Below, in pieces: positions 17,034 to 31,000 of a stretch of DNA of 64,000 nucleotides. This DNA is from Pseudomonas nitroreducens. Lineage in GTDB: Bacteria > Pseudomonadota > Gammaproteobacteria > Pseudomonadales > Pseudomonadaceae. Position 1 is the first letter of the stretch. Every line of letters starts with the position of its first letter. The notes under the pieces are model-generated. The model had not been told where the DNA came from. It saw only the letters and a program-made list of their open reading frames with translations, and made no database searches. The position numbers and the translations under genes were made by a program. The stretch spans positions 105,898 to 169,897 of the forward strand of contig NZ_JACHLI010000015.1 in NCBI RefSeq assembly GCF_014204515.1, in the 5' to 3' direction.

Positions 17034-18674
17034 TCAGGGCCGCAGGTTGTCGGCATCGGCATTCTTCGGGCGGCCACGGATCAACGATTCGGGGTGACGG
17101 CCCAGGTAGTCGGACAGATCACGCAGCGAACGCGACATGCGGTCCAGTTCGTCCAGCGTGTCGCTGAGCTTCTCCCGCTGCGGCGAGTTCTCGCCCAGCG
17201 CGGCATTGGCGGTCTTGAGCGTGGCGCTGACCTCGTCCAGGGTCCTGGTCACGTTGGGCAGCGTCTGCCCGTTGAACTGCTTCAGGCTCTTCTGCAGCTC
17301 GCTGAGGTTGCCGTCGAGGTTGTTGGCAATGCGCTCCAGCGGCAGCTTGCGGATGCGCTCGACCACTTCCTGCAACTGCTCCTGCAGCTTGTCGAGGCTG
17401 CCGGGCACGGTGGGGATGACGAACGGCCGCGCGGCGACATCGAACTGCACCGGCTTGGCATCGGGGTAGAAGTCCAGCGAGACGAACAGTTGCCCGGTGA
17501 GCAGGTTGCCGCTGCGCGCCTGGGCGCGCAGGCCGTGCTTGACGAAGGCCGCGATCAGGTTGGCGGCGGCTTCCTCGTCGCCGGCCTGGGTATTGGAGAT
17601 CGCCAGCATGCGATCACGCACCGGCCCCAGGCGCTGCGGGTAGACCACGGCCTCGACCATCACCGGGAAGCTGAGCGTCTTCGGGTCGTAGTCCAGCTTC
17701 ACCGAAGTGACCTTGCCGAAGGCGACGCCCATGAACTCCACCGGCGCGCCGACAGCCAGGCCGCGCATCGACTGGTCGAAGCGCATCCGCAGCTTCTGGG
17801 CAATGCCGGCGGGAGGCGCCAGGGCGGTATCGCGGTCGGCGAACAGCTCGAAACCCTGCTCGTCCTTGGCCAGGGCATCGTCGGCCGGTGCGCCCTCCGG
17901 CACGCCGAAGGCCAGCCCGCCCATGAGGATCGAGGACAGCGATTCGGTATTCACCTTCAGGCCGTTGGCGCCCAGGTCCAGGTCGATGCCGCTGGCGTTC
18001 CAGAAACGGCTGTTGGCGGTGACGAAGGCGTCGTTGGGCGCCTCGATGAACACGCCGATGTCCACGCCCTTGCCATCCTGGCGCAGGTTGTAGGTGATGA
18101 CCTGGCCGACGGGAATCTTGCGGTAATAGACGGTGGAGCCGATATCCAGCGAGCCGAGGTCATCGGCGTGCAGCATGAAGCGCTTGCCCTTCTCGCCGTA
18201 GGTCACCGGCGGCGGCGCCTCCAGGCCGGTGAAGTGCCTGGCCGGGCGGGTCGACTCGCCGGCGTCGGCGCCGATGAAGCTGCCCGAAAGCAAGGTATCG
18301 ACGCCGCTGATGCCACCGGCGCCGACCCGCGGGCGCACCACCCAGAACTGCGCGCCCTCGCTGGCGAAGGATTCCGCCGCCTTGTCCAGCTTTACCGTGG
18401 CGATGACGCCGCGCTTGTCCGGCGCCAGTTCCACCGTATCCACCTCGCCGATCACCACGGCGCGGTACTTCACCTGGGTCTTGTGCGCCACTAGGCCGTC
18501 GCCGGTGCGGAAGGAAATCTCGATGACCGGCCCCTTTTCCATCCAGCTGCGCACGATCAGCGAGGCACCGATGGCCAGCGCGACGATCGGCACGATCCAG
18601 ACCAGCGAGACGTTCCAGCGCCGCGTGCGGACCTGCGCCTGGCCCGGCTTCGAGTCCTCAGTGTCGCGTTGCAT
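17034..18674 (-). CDS. pqiB: PqiB, MCE-domain intermembrane transport protein
   Basis: Protein of 546 residues: a cytosolic N-terminus, one membrane helix (about 24-45, SLVWIVPIVALAIGASLIV), then three MCE domains beginning near 50, 165 and 290 (GDGLVAHKTQVKYR, DLGSLDIGSTVYYRKIPVGQV and SMRGLAVGAPVEFMGVAFGKV), and a C-terminal coiled coil (about 410-520). In E. coli PqiB forms a hexameric periplasm-spanning channel with PqiA and PqiC. Its start overlaps the end of the second pqiA gene by 17 bp. Confidence 0.94.
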   Translation of the reverse strand: MQRDTEDSKPGQAQVRTRRWNVSLVWIVPIVALAIGASLIVRSWMEKGPVIEISFRTGDGLVAHKTQVKYRAVVIGEVDTVELAPDKRGVIATVKLDKAAESFASEGAQFWVVRPRVGAGGISGVDTLLSGSFIGADAGESTRPARHFTGLEAPPPVTYGEKGKRFMLHADDLGSLDIGSTVYYRKIPVGQVITYNLRQDGKGVDIGVFIEAPNDAFVTANSRFWNASGIDLDLGANGLKVNTESLSSILMGGLAFGVPEGAPADDALAKDEQGFELFADRDTALAPPAGIAQKLRMRFDQSMRGLAVGAPVEFMGVAFGKVTSVKLDYDPKTLSFPVMVEAVVYPQRLGPVRDRMLAISNTQAGDEEAAANLIAAFVKHGLRAQARSGNLLTGQLFVSLDFYPDAKPVQFDVAARPFVIPTVPGSLDKLQEQLQEVVERIRKLPLERIANNLDGNLSELQKSLKQFNGQTLPNVTRTLDEVSATLKTANAALGENSPQREKLSDTLDELDRMSRSLRDLSDYLGRHPESLIRGRPKNADADNLRP

Positions 18675-19302
18675 CGATGCGGCCTCCTTGTGCCTGCGGG
18701 TTGTCCCAGATATGCCGGGGATCGAAACTCATGGCCGAGAGCATGGTGAACACCACCACCAGGCCGAAGAACAGGATGCCGGCGCGCGGCTCGATGGTGC
18801 CCAGCTCGCGCATCTGCACCAGGGCGGCGACCAGCGCCACCACGATGACGTCGAGCATCGACCAGTAGCCGATCAGCTCCACCACCCGGTACAGCTGCGA
18901 ACGCTGCCGGCGCGCCCAGCCGCTGCCACGCTGGGCGGTGAACAGCAGCATGCCCATGGCGAAGAACTTGATGGCCGGCACGCCGATGCTGGCAATGAAG
19001 ATGATCAGCGCGATGTCCCACTCGCCGGCTTCCCAGAATTCCAGCACGCCGCCGCCGATGGTGCTGTCGATGCCCTGGCCGAGCATTTCGGTGTGCATCA
19101 CCGGCAGCAGGTTGGCCGGCACGTAGAACACCAGCGCGGCCAGCAGGAAGGCCCAGGAGCGGTTGATGGCGTCCTGCTTGCGCGGGTGCAGCGGCGCGCC
19201 GCAGCGCGAACAGCGGTGGCCGTCCTCGCGCAGGTCGCAGGTGCGCCCGCAGCCATGGCACAGGCAGAGGTCGAGCTGGGTCGCCAGCGGCGGCGTGCTC
19301 AT
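18658..19302 (-). CDS. pqiA: PqiA-like membrane protein, second half
   Basis: Protein of 214 residues corresponding to one PqiA domain: a CxxC...CxxC rubredoxin-like finger (CHGCGRTC, CSRCG; about 14-37) and four membrane segments with the family pattern AINRSWAFLLAALVFYVPANLLPVM over residues 45-70. The ATG at 19302 overlaps the stop of the first half by four bases. E. coli PqiA is a single fused protein; here the two halves are separate genes. Confidence 0.9.
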   Translation of the reverse strand: MSTPPLATQLDLCLCHGCGRTCDLREDGHRCSRCGAPLHPRKQDAINRSWAFLLAALVFYVPANLLPVMHTEMLGQGIDSTIGGGVLEFWEAGEWDIALIIFIASIGVPAIKFFAMGMLLFTAQRGSGWARRQRSQLYRVVELIGYWSMLDVIVVALVAALVQMRELGTIEPRAGILFFGLVVVFTMLSAMSFDPRHIWDNPQAQGGRIDATRH

Positions 19303-19895
19303 ACCTGCTCCCAGAGGTCGCGGATGTCCTTGCCGGCGATATAGAGGATGAGCACGCTCAGCGCCGCCATCGCCACCAGGCCGATGCCGGGGATGACATC
19401 CAGCAGGCCGGCGAGCTTGATCACCGCCACCAGGGTGCCCAGCAGGCACACCTCCAGCATGCTCCAGGGCCGCAGCGCTTCCAGCCAGCGCATGCAGAAG
19501 GCGAAGGCCGGCGCACGCCGTCCGCCCAGGGCGAAAGCCAGTACCCAGACCAGCAGGGCCACCTGCAGGGTCGGCGCGAGGATGACGGCCAGGGCCAGCA
19601 CCAGGGCGATGCCGGTGATCGGGCCGCGGCTGAGGATCAGCACCGCATCCCACAGGGTGGCCGCATTGCCCAGGCCCTGCATGCTGATGCTCATGATCGG
19701 GTAGAGGTTGGCGAAGGCCAGCAGCACCGCCGCGGTGATCGCCAGGGCCAGGCGCTGCTGGATGGTCAACGGGTTGTGCCGCTGCAGCACGCCGCCGCAG
19801 CGCACGCAGAGCGCCCGCTGATGGCGCAGCAACGGCAGGCGCTCATACACCGCGTCGCAGTATTCGCAAATGATCAGCCGCGTTGCGCTTGCCAT
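19299..19895 (-). CDS. pqiA: PqiA-like membrane protein, first half
   Basis: Protein of 198 residues, the other PqiA domain: zinc-finger-like CEYC and CVRCGG near 10-35, then four membrane segments with LALAITAAVLLAFANLYPIMSI and a terminal AGKDIRDLWEQV. It is the first gene of the pqiA1-pqiA2-pqiB-pqiC unit, which is inferred to move lipids between the membranes. The promoter was not identified with confidence. Confidence 0.9.
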   Translation of the reverse strand: MASATRLIICEYCDAVYERLPLLRHQRALCVRCGGVLQRHNPLTIQQRLALAITAAVLLAFANLYPIMSISMQGLGNAATLWDAVLILSRGPITGIALVLALAVILAPTLQVALLVWVLAFALGGRRAPAFAFCMRWLEALRPWSMLEVCLLGTLVAVIKLAGLLDVIPGIGLVAMAALSVLILYIAGKDIRDLWEQV

Positions 19896-20040
19896 GCCGA
19901 CCGCCCTTTCCCGCTGGAAAAAACCGCGACTCTATTGATACGGCATCCCCAATCCTAGTCCAGCATGGCCGCCGTGCTTACCGGTTGGTCGGCGCGTGTC
20001 CGGCTGCGCAACTTCATGCAGCCAACAGGGCCGGCGAGCC

Positions 20041-21690
<1,650 letters not shown>

Positions 21691-22038
21691 CGCCTTCCCC
21701 CGCTCCGCGTTTGCGACGCTGATTCGCTCGCCTCGCTCAAGCGTAGCCAAAGTCCTACAGAGCGCTGGCAGTCGTCAGCAGATTGGCGTACCAGCCCGCC
21801 AGATTTTCGGCGGAACGCGTCCAATTGAACCACTGTTCAGCTACAAGCCCCATGATCTGTGGGCTACGCCGAAAAATTCGTCAAAAAATAGACACCAATC
21901 AAGGCCGCCGTGAATCGCAGCTGTAGGTTATGTCGCTGTTCTGTTGGCGAAAATTCCAAAGCCGACTAGTTTCAATTCCGTAAGCAGATATGCGTAGGAC
22001 TGCTTTTTCTCTGGGGATTTTCAGCCGGAATTAGGGAA
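21691..22038. other. Intergenic region upstream of the giant surface-protein operon
   Basis: This 348-bp gap separates the divergent MscS and surface-protein genes. Its second half (21865-22020) is notably AT-richer than the surroundings and holds the FleQ-like box at 21880 and the poor ribosome site AGGGAA just before the ATG at 22039. No small gene was seen. Confidence 0.6.
21880..21893. promoter_or_regulatory. FleQ-box-like sequence
   Basis: GTCAAAAAATAGAC matches the published P. aeruginosa FleQ pattern GTCANTAAATTGAC at 11 of 13 defined positions and is a near-palindrome. It lies 146 bp before the surface-protein ATG. FleQ and c-di-GMP control adhesin and exopolysaccharide genes in Pseudomonas, so the placement makes sense, but one short degenerate match is weak evidence. 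Confidence 0.35.
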
Positions 22039-25000
22039 ATGCAGGCCAAATATCGTTCGAAGATTTTCCAGCCCGCGGCCCACGCCCTGGCGCTGGAGCA
22101 ACGCATTCTCTTCGACGGTGCCGCCGCCGCGGCCGTCGATCAGCAACACCACGACAGCAGCGCCGCCGAGGCGAAGGACACGGCCAAGCCGGCCACCGCC
22201 GTCGAGGCCCGTGCCCAGGCCGCCGCTCCGGCGCAGGCCGCGCCGCGCAACCTGGTGGTGATCGACGCTCGCCTGGAAAACCGCGACCAGCTCTCCGCCA
22301 ACCTGCCGGTGGGCACCACGGCGCTGGTGGTGGATGCCGGCCAGGACGCCATCTCTGCCATCAGCAATGCCCTGGCGCAACTGGGCAAGGTCGACTCGAT
22401 CCAGATCTTCTCCCACGGCGCCACTGGCCAGTTCACCCTGGGCAACCAGACCTTCACCAGCCAGAGCGTCGACCAGCTCGGCGAGCGCCTGAGTGCCTGG
22501 CGCAGCGAACTCAATGCCGGTGCGGACATCCAGCTCTACGGCTGCGACGTCGGTGCGGGCAGCGCCGGGCAGGCGCTGGTCAACGAACTGGCGCGCTGGA
22601 CCGGCGCCGATGTCGGTGCCTCCAGCAATGCCACCGGTTCGACCAGCGCCGGCGGCGACTGGAATCTGGAAGTCCGCAACGGCGACGTGGACAAGGCCAT
22701 CGCCCTCTCCGCCACGACCCTGGTGGACTTCCACGGCCTGCTGGCCGACGCCAGTCCCACCGTGAGCATGGGCAGCGGTGGCTCGGCCGTGCGCCTGGGC
22801 GACCAGTTCACCTTCGACGTCAGCTTCAGCAACCCGTCCACCCAGGTCGGCTACGCGCCCTACATCGACCTGTTCCTGCCGGCTACCGGCCGCGATGGCG
22901 ATGATGGCGCCACCTTCGTGTCCGCCACCTACCTGGGCCAGGCGGTGAAGAGCTACGTGCTGACCTTCGACGCCAACGGCAACGCCACCCACCCGCTGGC
23001 CAAGGACGCCAACGGCAACGCCCTGGTGATCAACGCCGCCAGCGTCGGCATGAAGCCGGGCGACCAGATGGTGGTGCTGCAGCTGCCCTATGCCAGCGTC
23101 ACCAACGGCCAGCCGAGCATCGACATCCAGGTCACCGCGCAACTGAGCAACCTGGCCGACACCAGCTATTCCGACGGCGCGCCGAATCTGACCATCAATG
23201 CCCGTGGCGGCTTCGAGTACGGCAACGATTCGCTGAACAACCCGGCGCAGGACCCGACCCTGGTCGAGGCCGCGCTGCACAGTTTCATCGTCACGCCCAC
23301 CCTGCTCTCGGTCACCCAGACCGTGGACATGCCCGAGGGCGAGACGGTCACCGGGCCGAACTTCACCCGCACCGAAACCGTCACCGTGACCCCGGCCACC
23401 GGCCAGACCCTGACCAACGTCACGGTCACCCAGACGGTGCCCGATCAGGTCCACGTCAGCTCGATCACCCCCGGCGCCGGCGGCACCCTCGCCTCGGTGA
23501 CGCTGCACGACGGCACCGTACTGACCAACCCGGCACTGATCGCCGCCGCCCTGGCCAACCCCAACGCCTTCGTCGCCAGCTACAGCATCCACTACGACAC
23601 CCTGAGCGGCCCGAGCACCACCCAGGTCGGTTTCTACGTCCCGCAGATCGACGCCAACGGCCGCCCGGTGATCGACCCGGCCACCGGCAACCCGGTGAAC
23701 ATCACCTTCGGCACCGCCACGGTGGACGGCGAGTGGAACCCGCTGGACCCGCGCGACCGGCCGACCGATCCGGACGGCTACCCGTTCACCGTCACCGGCA
23801 ATGGCCAGGGCGCCACCTTCGTCGCCAAGTCCATCACCCTGCTCAAGACGGTGGCCCTGCAGAACGACGTCGGCAGTGCCGGTATCACCCCCGGCGACAC
23901 CCTGCGCTACAACATGGAAGTCGCCATCTCGGACTTCTTCGCCTTCGGCCAGAACATCCTCGGCCAGGGCCGCTTCACCGTCACCGACCTGCTCAGTGAC
24001 GGCCAGACCTTCGACCCGGCCAATCCCCCGTCCCTGGTGATCTCGCAGAACGGCCAGTCACAGACCATCGCCCTCATTTATACCGCGACGGTGAATGCCG
24101 ACGGCAGCACCACCCTGGTCTTCGACATTGCCAGATCCATCGCCGCCGCCGTGCAGGGGCCGGGGCTCGCCGCGCTGTTCGGCGACCTCTGGTTCGACAC
24201 CCAGCAGGACGGTGCCACGCGCCTGACCATCGTCTACGACGCCACCATCGACACCACCTACACCTCCGACCACCCGCCCCACGACCAGCTCAACGAGGGC
24301 GACAGCATCAGCAACAACGCCACCGTGGACGCCTCGGTGCTGCGCGACTCGGTCAACATCGGCGGCGAGCAGACCGATGGTTCGACGACCACCAGCACCA
24401 TCCAGAGCTCCAACGTCGACATCGTCCTGAGCGAAGTGAACGGCGGTGCCCCGCCGGGCAACGGCGAGCTGCGCCCCGGTGACGTGGTGACCTTCACCAT
24501 CACCTACGACCTGCTGGTGGCCGACTACGAGAACTTCAAGCTGACCGCCTACCTGCCGCTGCCGCTGCTGGATGCCAATGGCATCGCCTGGAGCTTCGGC
24601 AACGGCGTCGGCCAATGGAGTTTCGGCGCCGGCAATACCATCCTCGATGTGCCCGACAGCGTCACCACCGGTGCCGGCAACTCGATCATCTTCGACTTCG
24701 GCAACTACGTATCCGGCGGGCTCAACGGCGGCACCGTGCAGGTGCGCTTCACCATGGTGGTGGGCGACCAGCCCTACGCCGACCAGCGTTCCCTGGACGT
24801 GCTCGCGCAATCCAGCCAGACCACCACGGTGGACAAGGAAGTGCTGATCTCCTCGGATGTGGCGGAGATCGAGTCGGTGGCCGAGCCGGTGCTGGACATC
24901 AAGCACGGCGTGGTTTCCAGCAGCAACGGCACGGTTACCGGCACCACCGGCACCTGGGCCCAGCCGGGCACCAGCGGCGTGCCCTTCACTGGCAGCGTCA

Positions 25001-28000
25001 CCAGCTTGGCGGCGGTGGACGGCAATGTCACCGGCATCGACGGCGCCGACACCCTGCGCCTGGCCACGGCGATCAAGAACAGCGGCGGTGGCGGCGCCTA
25101 TGACGTCACCACCAGCATCACCCTGCCGGCCGGCCTGGCCTTCGTCGGTGGCGGCCTGTCGGCAGCCAACCTGCAGATCTATCGCGGCGACGGCACCCTG
25201 CTGACGGCAGGCGTGGACTACAGCGTCAGCGGCAATACCATCACCTTCATCGACAGCAACGGCCAGGCCGGGCTGCTGGCCGGCCGCGCCGGCACCGCCA
25301 ACGACCTGTCCGGCGCCAACGTGGTGGTGATCACCTACGACGTCACCGTCGACAACGCCATCCTCGCCTCGCGCACCCTGCAGTCCAGCGCCGCACTGAC
25401 CAACTACGCCAGTGTCGAGGGCGGCCAGGACTTTACTCCCACGGACCTGGTGGACGCCGCCAACCAGCAGGTGGCAGCGCCCACCATCACCAAGACCTAC
25501 CAGAACGGAAGCCTGAGTAACGACGACTCCAGTGCCGCCCACACCACCGGCAGCAACCTGGTGATCGGCGAGAAGATGACCTACGACATCGTCGTCACCC
25601 TGCCCGAAGGCTCCACTGCCAACCTGCGCCTCGCCGACCTGATCCCGCCGGGCCTGCGCCTGGACCTCACGGCCTTTGGCGGCGCGGGCTACCAGCTGAT
25701 CACCACGGTCGCCGGCAGCGGTGCGCTGGGCCAGGACTTCGGCGGCAACGTCAACGTCCTCACCTTCAGCGGCGACGGCAGCGACGGCGGTGACCTCAAC
25801 CTGGTGTTCAGCGCGGCCGGCTCCACGGCAGACAACAACACCGGCAACAACGCCTTCGTCATCCGCCTGGTGCTGGTGGCGAGCAACGTGCTGGGCAACC
25901 AGCAGGGTGTCGGCCACAACAACGGCGCCCAGCTGACCTACAGCGACCCGGACGGCGACACGCCCAACGGCGCCACCGCCGTGGATCGCACCGTCGTCAG
26001 CGCGCAGCAGCCCAGCGTGACCATCGTCGAACCGACCCTCACGGTGACCCAGCAGATCACCACCACCCCCGACTTCGGCGGCTTCGACCAGGGCGATACG
26101 GTCACCTTCGACATCACCATCGCCAACAACTCCGGCACCAATGCCTTCGACATCAGCCTGCAGGACCTGCTGCCCACGCAGATCGACGGTCTGACCTTCA
26201 ACGGCAGCATCACCTACAACGGCGGCGCCACCAATAACGGCGGTGTGGACTTCATCATCCAGAACGGCCAGCTGATCACCGCCAACGGCGCCAACATCGA
26301 TATCGCCAATGGCGGCAGCATCGTCATCCACCTCACCGGCGTGGTGAATGCCAGCGCCGCGGGCCTGGCGGTCATCCCGAACAACGTGGAAGTGCGCTGG
26401 ACCAGCCTGGACGGCACCAGCAACACCACCGACACCACTGCCGGCGAACGCGGCGGCGACGACGGGCTGCTCAACTCCGGCGTGCTCAACGACTACCGTA
26501 CGCTCAATGCCCTGCTGATTCCCGTCACCAACGGCATCCTGGTGTCCCGCGTCGGCGGGGTCGACGCCACGCCGCCAGCCACCAATTCGTCCGGCGCCAC
26601 CGACACCGCCGGGTTGCAGGAAACCGTGGTGGTCGGCGAGATCGTCCGTTACCGCGTCACGGTGCTGGTGCCCACCGGCGACAACCCCAACTACCAGATC
26701 CGCATCGAGCTGGCGGCCGGACTGGAGTTCATTCCCGCCGACCTCAACAACATCCTCATCGCCCTGGGTTCCAGCGCCATTGGCGGCCTGAGCACCGACG
26801 CCACCGACCTGATCAGCAGCGGCACCCTGGGCATGATCGGCAACCAGTCCAGCGACGTGGCCCAGGCGATCCACCCGGACCTCTCCGGCGACAAGCCCAC
26901 CGGCGTGTTCAACATCAACAACGGCCGCCTGCAGATCGTCACCAACGCCAATGGCAGCCAGACCGTCACCTTCAGCCTGGGCAACCTGACCAACACCGAA
27001 GCCAACGACGGCGACCTCGAAGGCGTGATCCTCGAGTTCAACGTGCGGGTCACCAACGTCGCCAGCAACCAGGCCGGTGCGCGCCTGGGCATGAACGTGG
27101 TGGAACACGTCGGCGACAACGGCGGTGTCGATCGCGGCAAGAGCGACACGCTGTTCGAGCAGGTGGTGGAACCGGGCTTCACCGGCATGGACAAGTCGGT
27201 GATCGACATCACCCCCGGCGCCAGTTCCACCAACGCCACGGTATCGGTCGGCTTCACCCAGAACGGCGGCGTGCCGGCCTACAACGTCGAGCTGCGCGAC
27301 CAGTTCCCCAACGGCAGCAACTACCAGATCCAGAGCATCAGCATCAACGGCGTCAGCTACACCACGGGCACCCTGCCGGCCGGGGTAACCGCCAGCGTCG
27401 TCGGCGGCCAAGTGGTGGTGACTTTCGATCAACTGAACGTCAACGACACGGTGCAGGTGCTCTACAGCGTCGACCTGCCCAATACCGCCATCGCCGATAA
27501 CACCGCAAGTTCCGCGGTGCTGACCTGGACCAGCCTGCCCACCGACTTCGAGAACGCCGGCTGGGGCGGTTCCCTGCCCCTCACCGCGGGCGGCGCCGAT
27601 GGCGAACGTACCGGCCAGGACGGCGCTGCCGGGCTGAACAACTACATCCTCAGCGATGGCGCCGGCATGGGCGTGGTCCAGGGCACGCTGTGGGACGACA
27701 CCAAGTCCGCCACCAACAGCGCGACGCCCGATGGGCCGGGCCTGGGTGGTGTCGGCGTAACGCTGACCTGGGCCGGCGACGACGGCATCTTCGGCAACGC
27801 CGACGACCGCACCTTCAACACCGTGACCGCCAGCGACGGTACCTACCGCTTCGCCATCCTGCCCTCGGGCAGCTACCTGGTGGCGGTGGCGCAGGACTTC
27901 CAGCTGGCGACCAACAACCGCTTCCACGTGCGCGTCGACACCGACACCGGCGCCGCCACCGTGGGCCTGGGCAGCATCAGCCTGAGCCTGGGCGAAGGCG

Positions 28001-31000
28001 CCATCGGCACCGCCGACGCCGGCTACGTGCACATCAACGAAGCGCCGATCAACACCGTGGCCGACCAGCATGGCGTGGAAGACACCGTGCTGCACATCGT
28101 CGGCCTGGCCACCAGCGATGTCGACGTCAACGCCGGCAATGCCGACGGCGTCATGACCGTCACCCTAACCGTGGTGCACGGCAGGATCTGGCAGAGCGCC
28201 ACGGTCCCCGGCCCGACCGATGCTCCGCCGGCAGGCGCCGGACGCACCCTGGTGCTGACCGGCACCCTGCAGCAGATCAACATCGCCCTCGGGCAGATCT
28301 ATTACAAGGGCGACCAGGACTTCAACACCTTCCGCGACGCCGAGACCCTGACCATGGTCACCAACGACCAGGGCAACTTCGGCGACAAGGACGGCGACGG
28401 CATCCCCGGCGAGAACCCGGACGACGCACTGACCGACACCGACGTGATGAATATCGTCATCGACCCGGTCAACGATGCGCCCATCGCCATCAACGACACC
28501 GCCATCGCCGTGGAGGCCGGCGGCCTGAGCAACGCCGACCCGGGCGTGGACCCCACCGGCAACGTGCTGGCCAACGACATCGACGTCGACATCCAGACCA
28601 ACAACGACTTCCTCACCGTCACCCGCATCGCCAGCAACGTGGTGCCTGGCGGAGTTGCCGTCGCCGCCAACGGCGTCACCAGCATCCAGGGGCGCTACGG
28701 CACCCTGCTGATCACCGCCAATGGCGGCTTCCAGTACATAGTCGACAACAGCAACGCCGAAGTTCAGGCGCTGCGCACCGCCAACCAGCGGATCAGCGAC
28801 TTCTTCGGCTACAACATCGTCGACAGCGGCGGCCTGGGCAGCAGCGCCGTGCTGCTGGTGGACATCCACGGCGCCAACGACACCCCGGTGGCCGTACCCG
28901 ACACCGGCACCGCCATCGAGGCGGGCGGTACCAACAACGGCACACCGGGCCAGGACGCCACCGGCAACGTGCTGACCAACGACACCGACGTCGACGGCAC
29001 GTTCTACGGCGAAACCAAGGCGGTCAGCCTGGTGCGCTACGACGGCCCCGGCGGCGGACGCATCTTCCCGGTCAGCGCTGGCAGTCCCGCCACCCTGCAG
29101 GCTGTGTTCGGCACCCTGACCATCAACGCCGATGGTTCCTACCGCTACGTCATCGACAATAGCCTGCCGGCGGTGCAGGCGCTCTCCCCCGGCCAGATCC
29201 TGACGGAGAACTTCACCTACCAGATGACCGACACCGGCGGGCTGAAATCCCTCACCACCCTGACCATCACCATCCAGGGCGCCAACGACGCACCGGTGGC
29301 GGTGGATGACCACGGCGACGCCAGCGCCGGTGCCAGCGACGGCAGCCCGGCGCCGGTCAACGCCACCGGCAACGTGATTACCGGTAATGCCGGCGTCGGT
29401 ACCGACACCGACGTCGACAACGCCGACCAACCCAACGCCACCCAGCTCAAGGTGGACGGCGTGCGCGCCGGTCTGGAAACCGCCGGCAGCGTGCCTGGCA
29501 ACGTCAGCAGCGGCACCCCGGGGGTGATCGCCGGCTTCGTCGCGCGGACACCGGACGGTTCGCTGCTGTTCAACGCCACCGGCAGTTTCGGCCAGCTCAC
29601 CCTCAACCAGGACGGCAGCTACACCTTCGTGGTCAACAGCGCCGATCCGACCATCCGTGCACTGACCGCCAACCAGACCCTGGACGTGATCTTCACCTAC
29701 CGCATCCATGACACCGGTGGCCTGACCGATACCGCACAACTGGTGATCACCGTGCGCGGGGTCAACGACCCGCCAGTGGTCAACCCGGTCAGCGTCGATG
29801 CCATCGAGGCCGGCGGCCTGAACAACAGCATTCCCGGCCTGGACCCCAGCGGCAGCATCCGCTCGTCCTACAGCGACCCGGACGGCGACCCGGTCACCAT
29901 CACCGCCATCGTCAACTCCAACAACGTTGCCGGTACCGTGGGCCAGAGCCTGGTGGGCCTGTATGGCAGCCTGGTGCTCGACGCCCAGGGCAACTACCGC
30001 TACGTGCTGGACAACAGCAATCCGGCAGTAGAGGCCCTGCGCCTCAATCAGCAGACGCTGAGCGATGTGTTCAGCTACACGGTCAGCGACAGCAACGGCA
30101 AGTCCGTGACCGCCACCTTCACGGTGGTCATCCACGGCCGCAACGACACCCCGATCGCGCAAAATGACACGGGTACAGCCATCGAGGCCGGTGGCACCGA
30201 CAACGCCACCCCCGGCGCGCCGGCCATCGGCAATACCCTGCTCAACGACGGCGACGTGGACGGCGCGCCCTACGGCGAAACCCGCACCCTGGACGCCCTC
30301 TATGTCGGCACGCGGGCCAGCAACGGCGCCTTCCTCAGCCTGGTCAACGGCACCCGCACGGTGGTCGGCATCTACGGCACCCTGACCCTCAACGCAGATG
30401 GCAGCTACACCTACGTGGTCAACGACAGCCTGCCAGCGGTGCAGGCACTGAAGACCGGCGACACCCTGACGGAAGTCTTCACCTACCGCATGCATGACAC
30501 CGCCGCCGCCAGTTCGGCAGCCGAGCTGACCATCACCATCCAGGGCCGCTACGACGCCCCGGTGGCCAACGACGACATCAACTACGCGGTGGCCAACCTC
30601 GATGGCAGTGGCGGTCGCAACCCCACCGGCAACGTGATCAGCGGCCTCGACCTGCTGGGCACCAACATCGGCGCCGACACCGACGTCGATGCCGGCGACC
30701 ACATGATCGTCACCAGCATCGCCAAGGGCCCGGAAGGCGCGCAGGTGAACACCGTACCGGTGGTGCCGGGCAGCCCGCAGACCATCCTCGGCGCCTTCGG
30801 CACCCTGGTGATCAACGCCGACGGCAGCTACCAGTACTTCGTCGACAGCAACAACCCGACCATCATCGCCCTCGGTCCGCTGGCCTTCGCCATCGAGGAG
30901 TTCACCTACCAGATCACCGACGACGGCGGCCTCAGCGACCAGGCCACCCTGGTCATCCTCATCCGCGGGCAGAACGACCCGCCGATCACCGCGCCGGACT

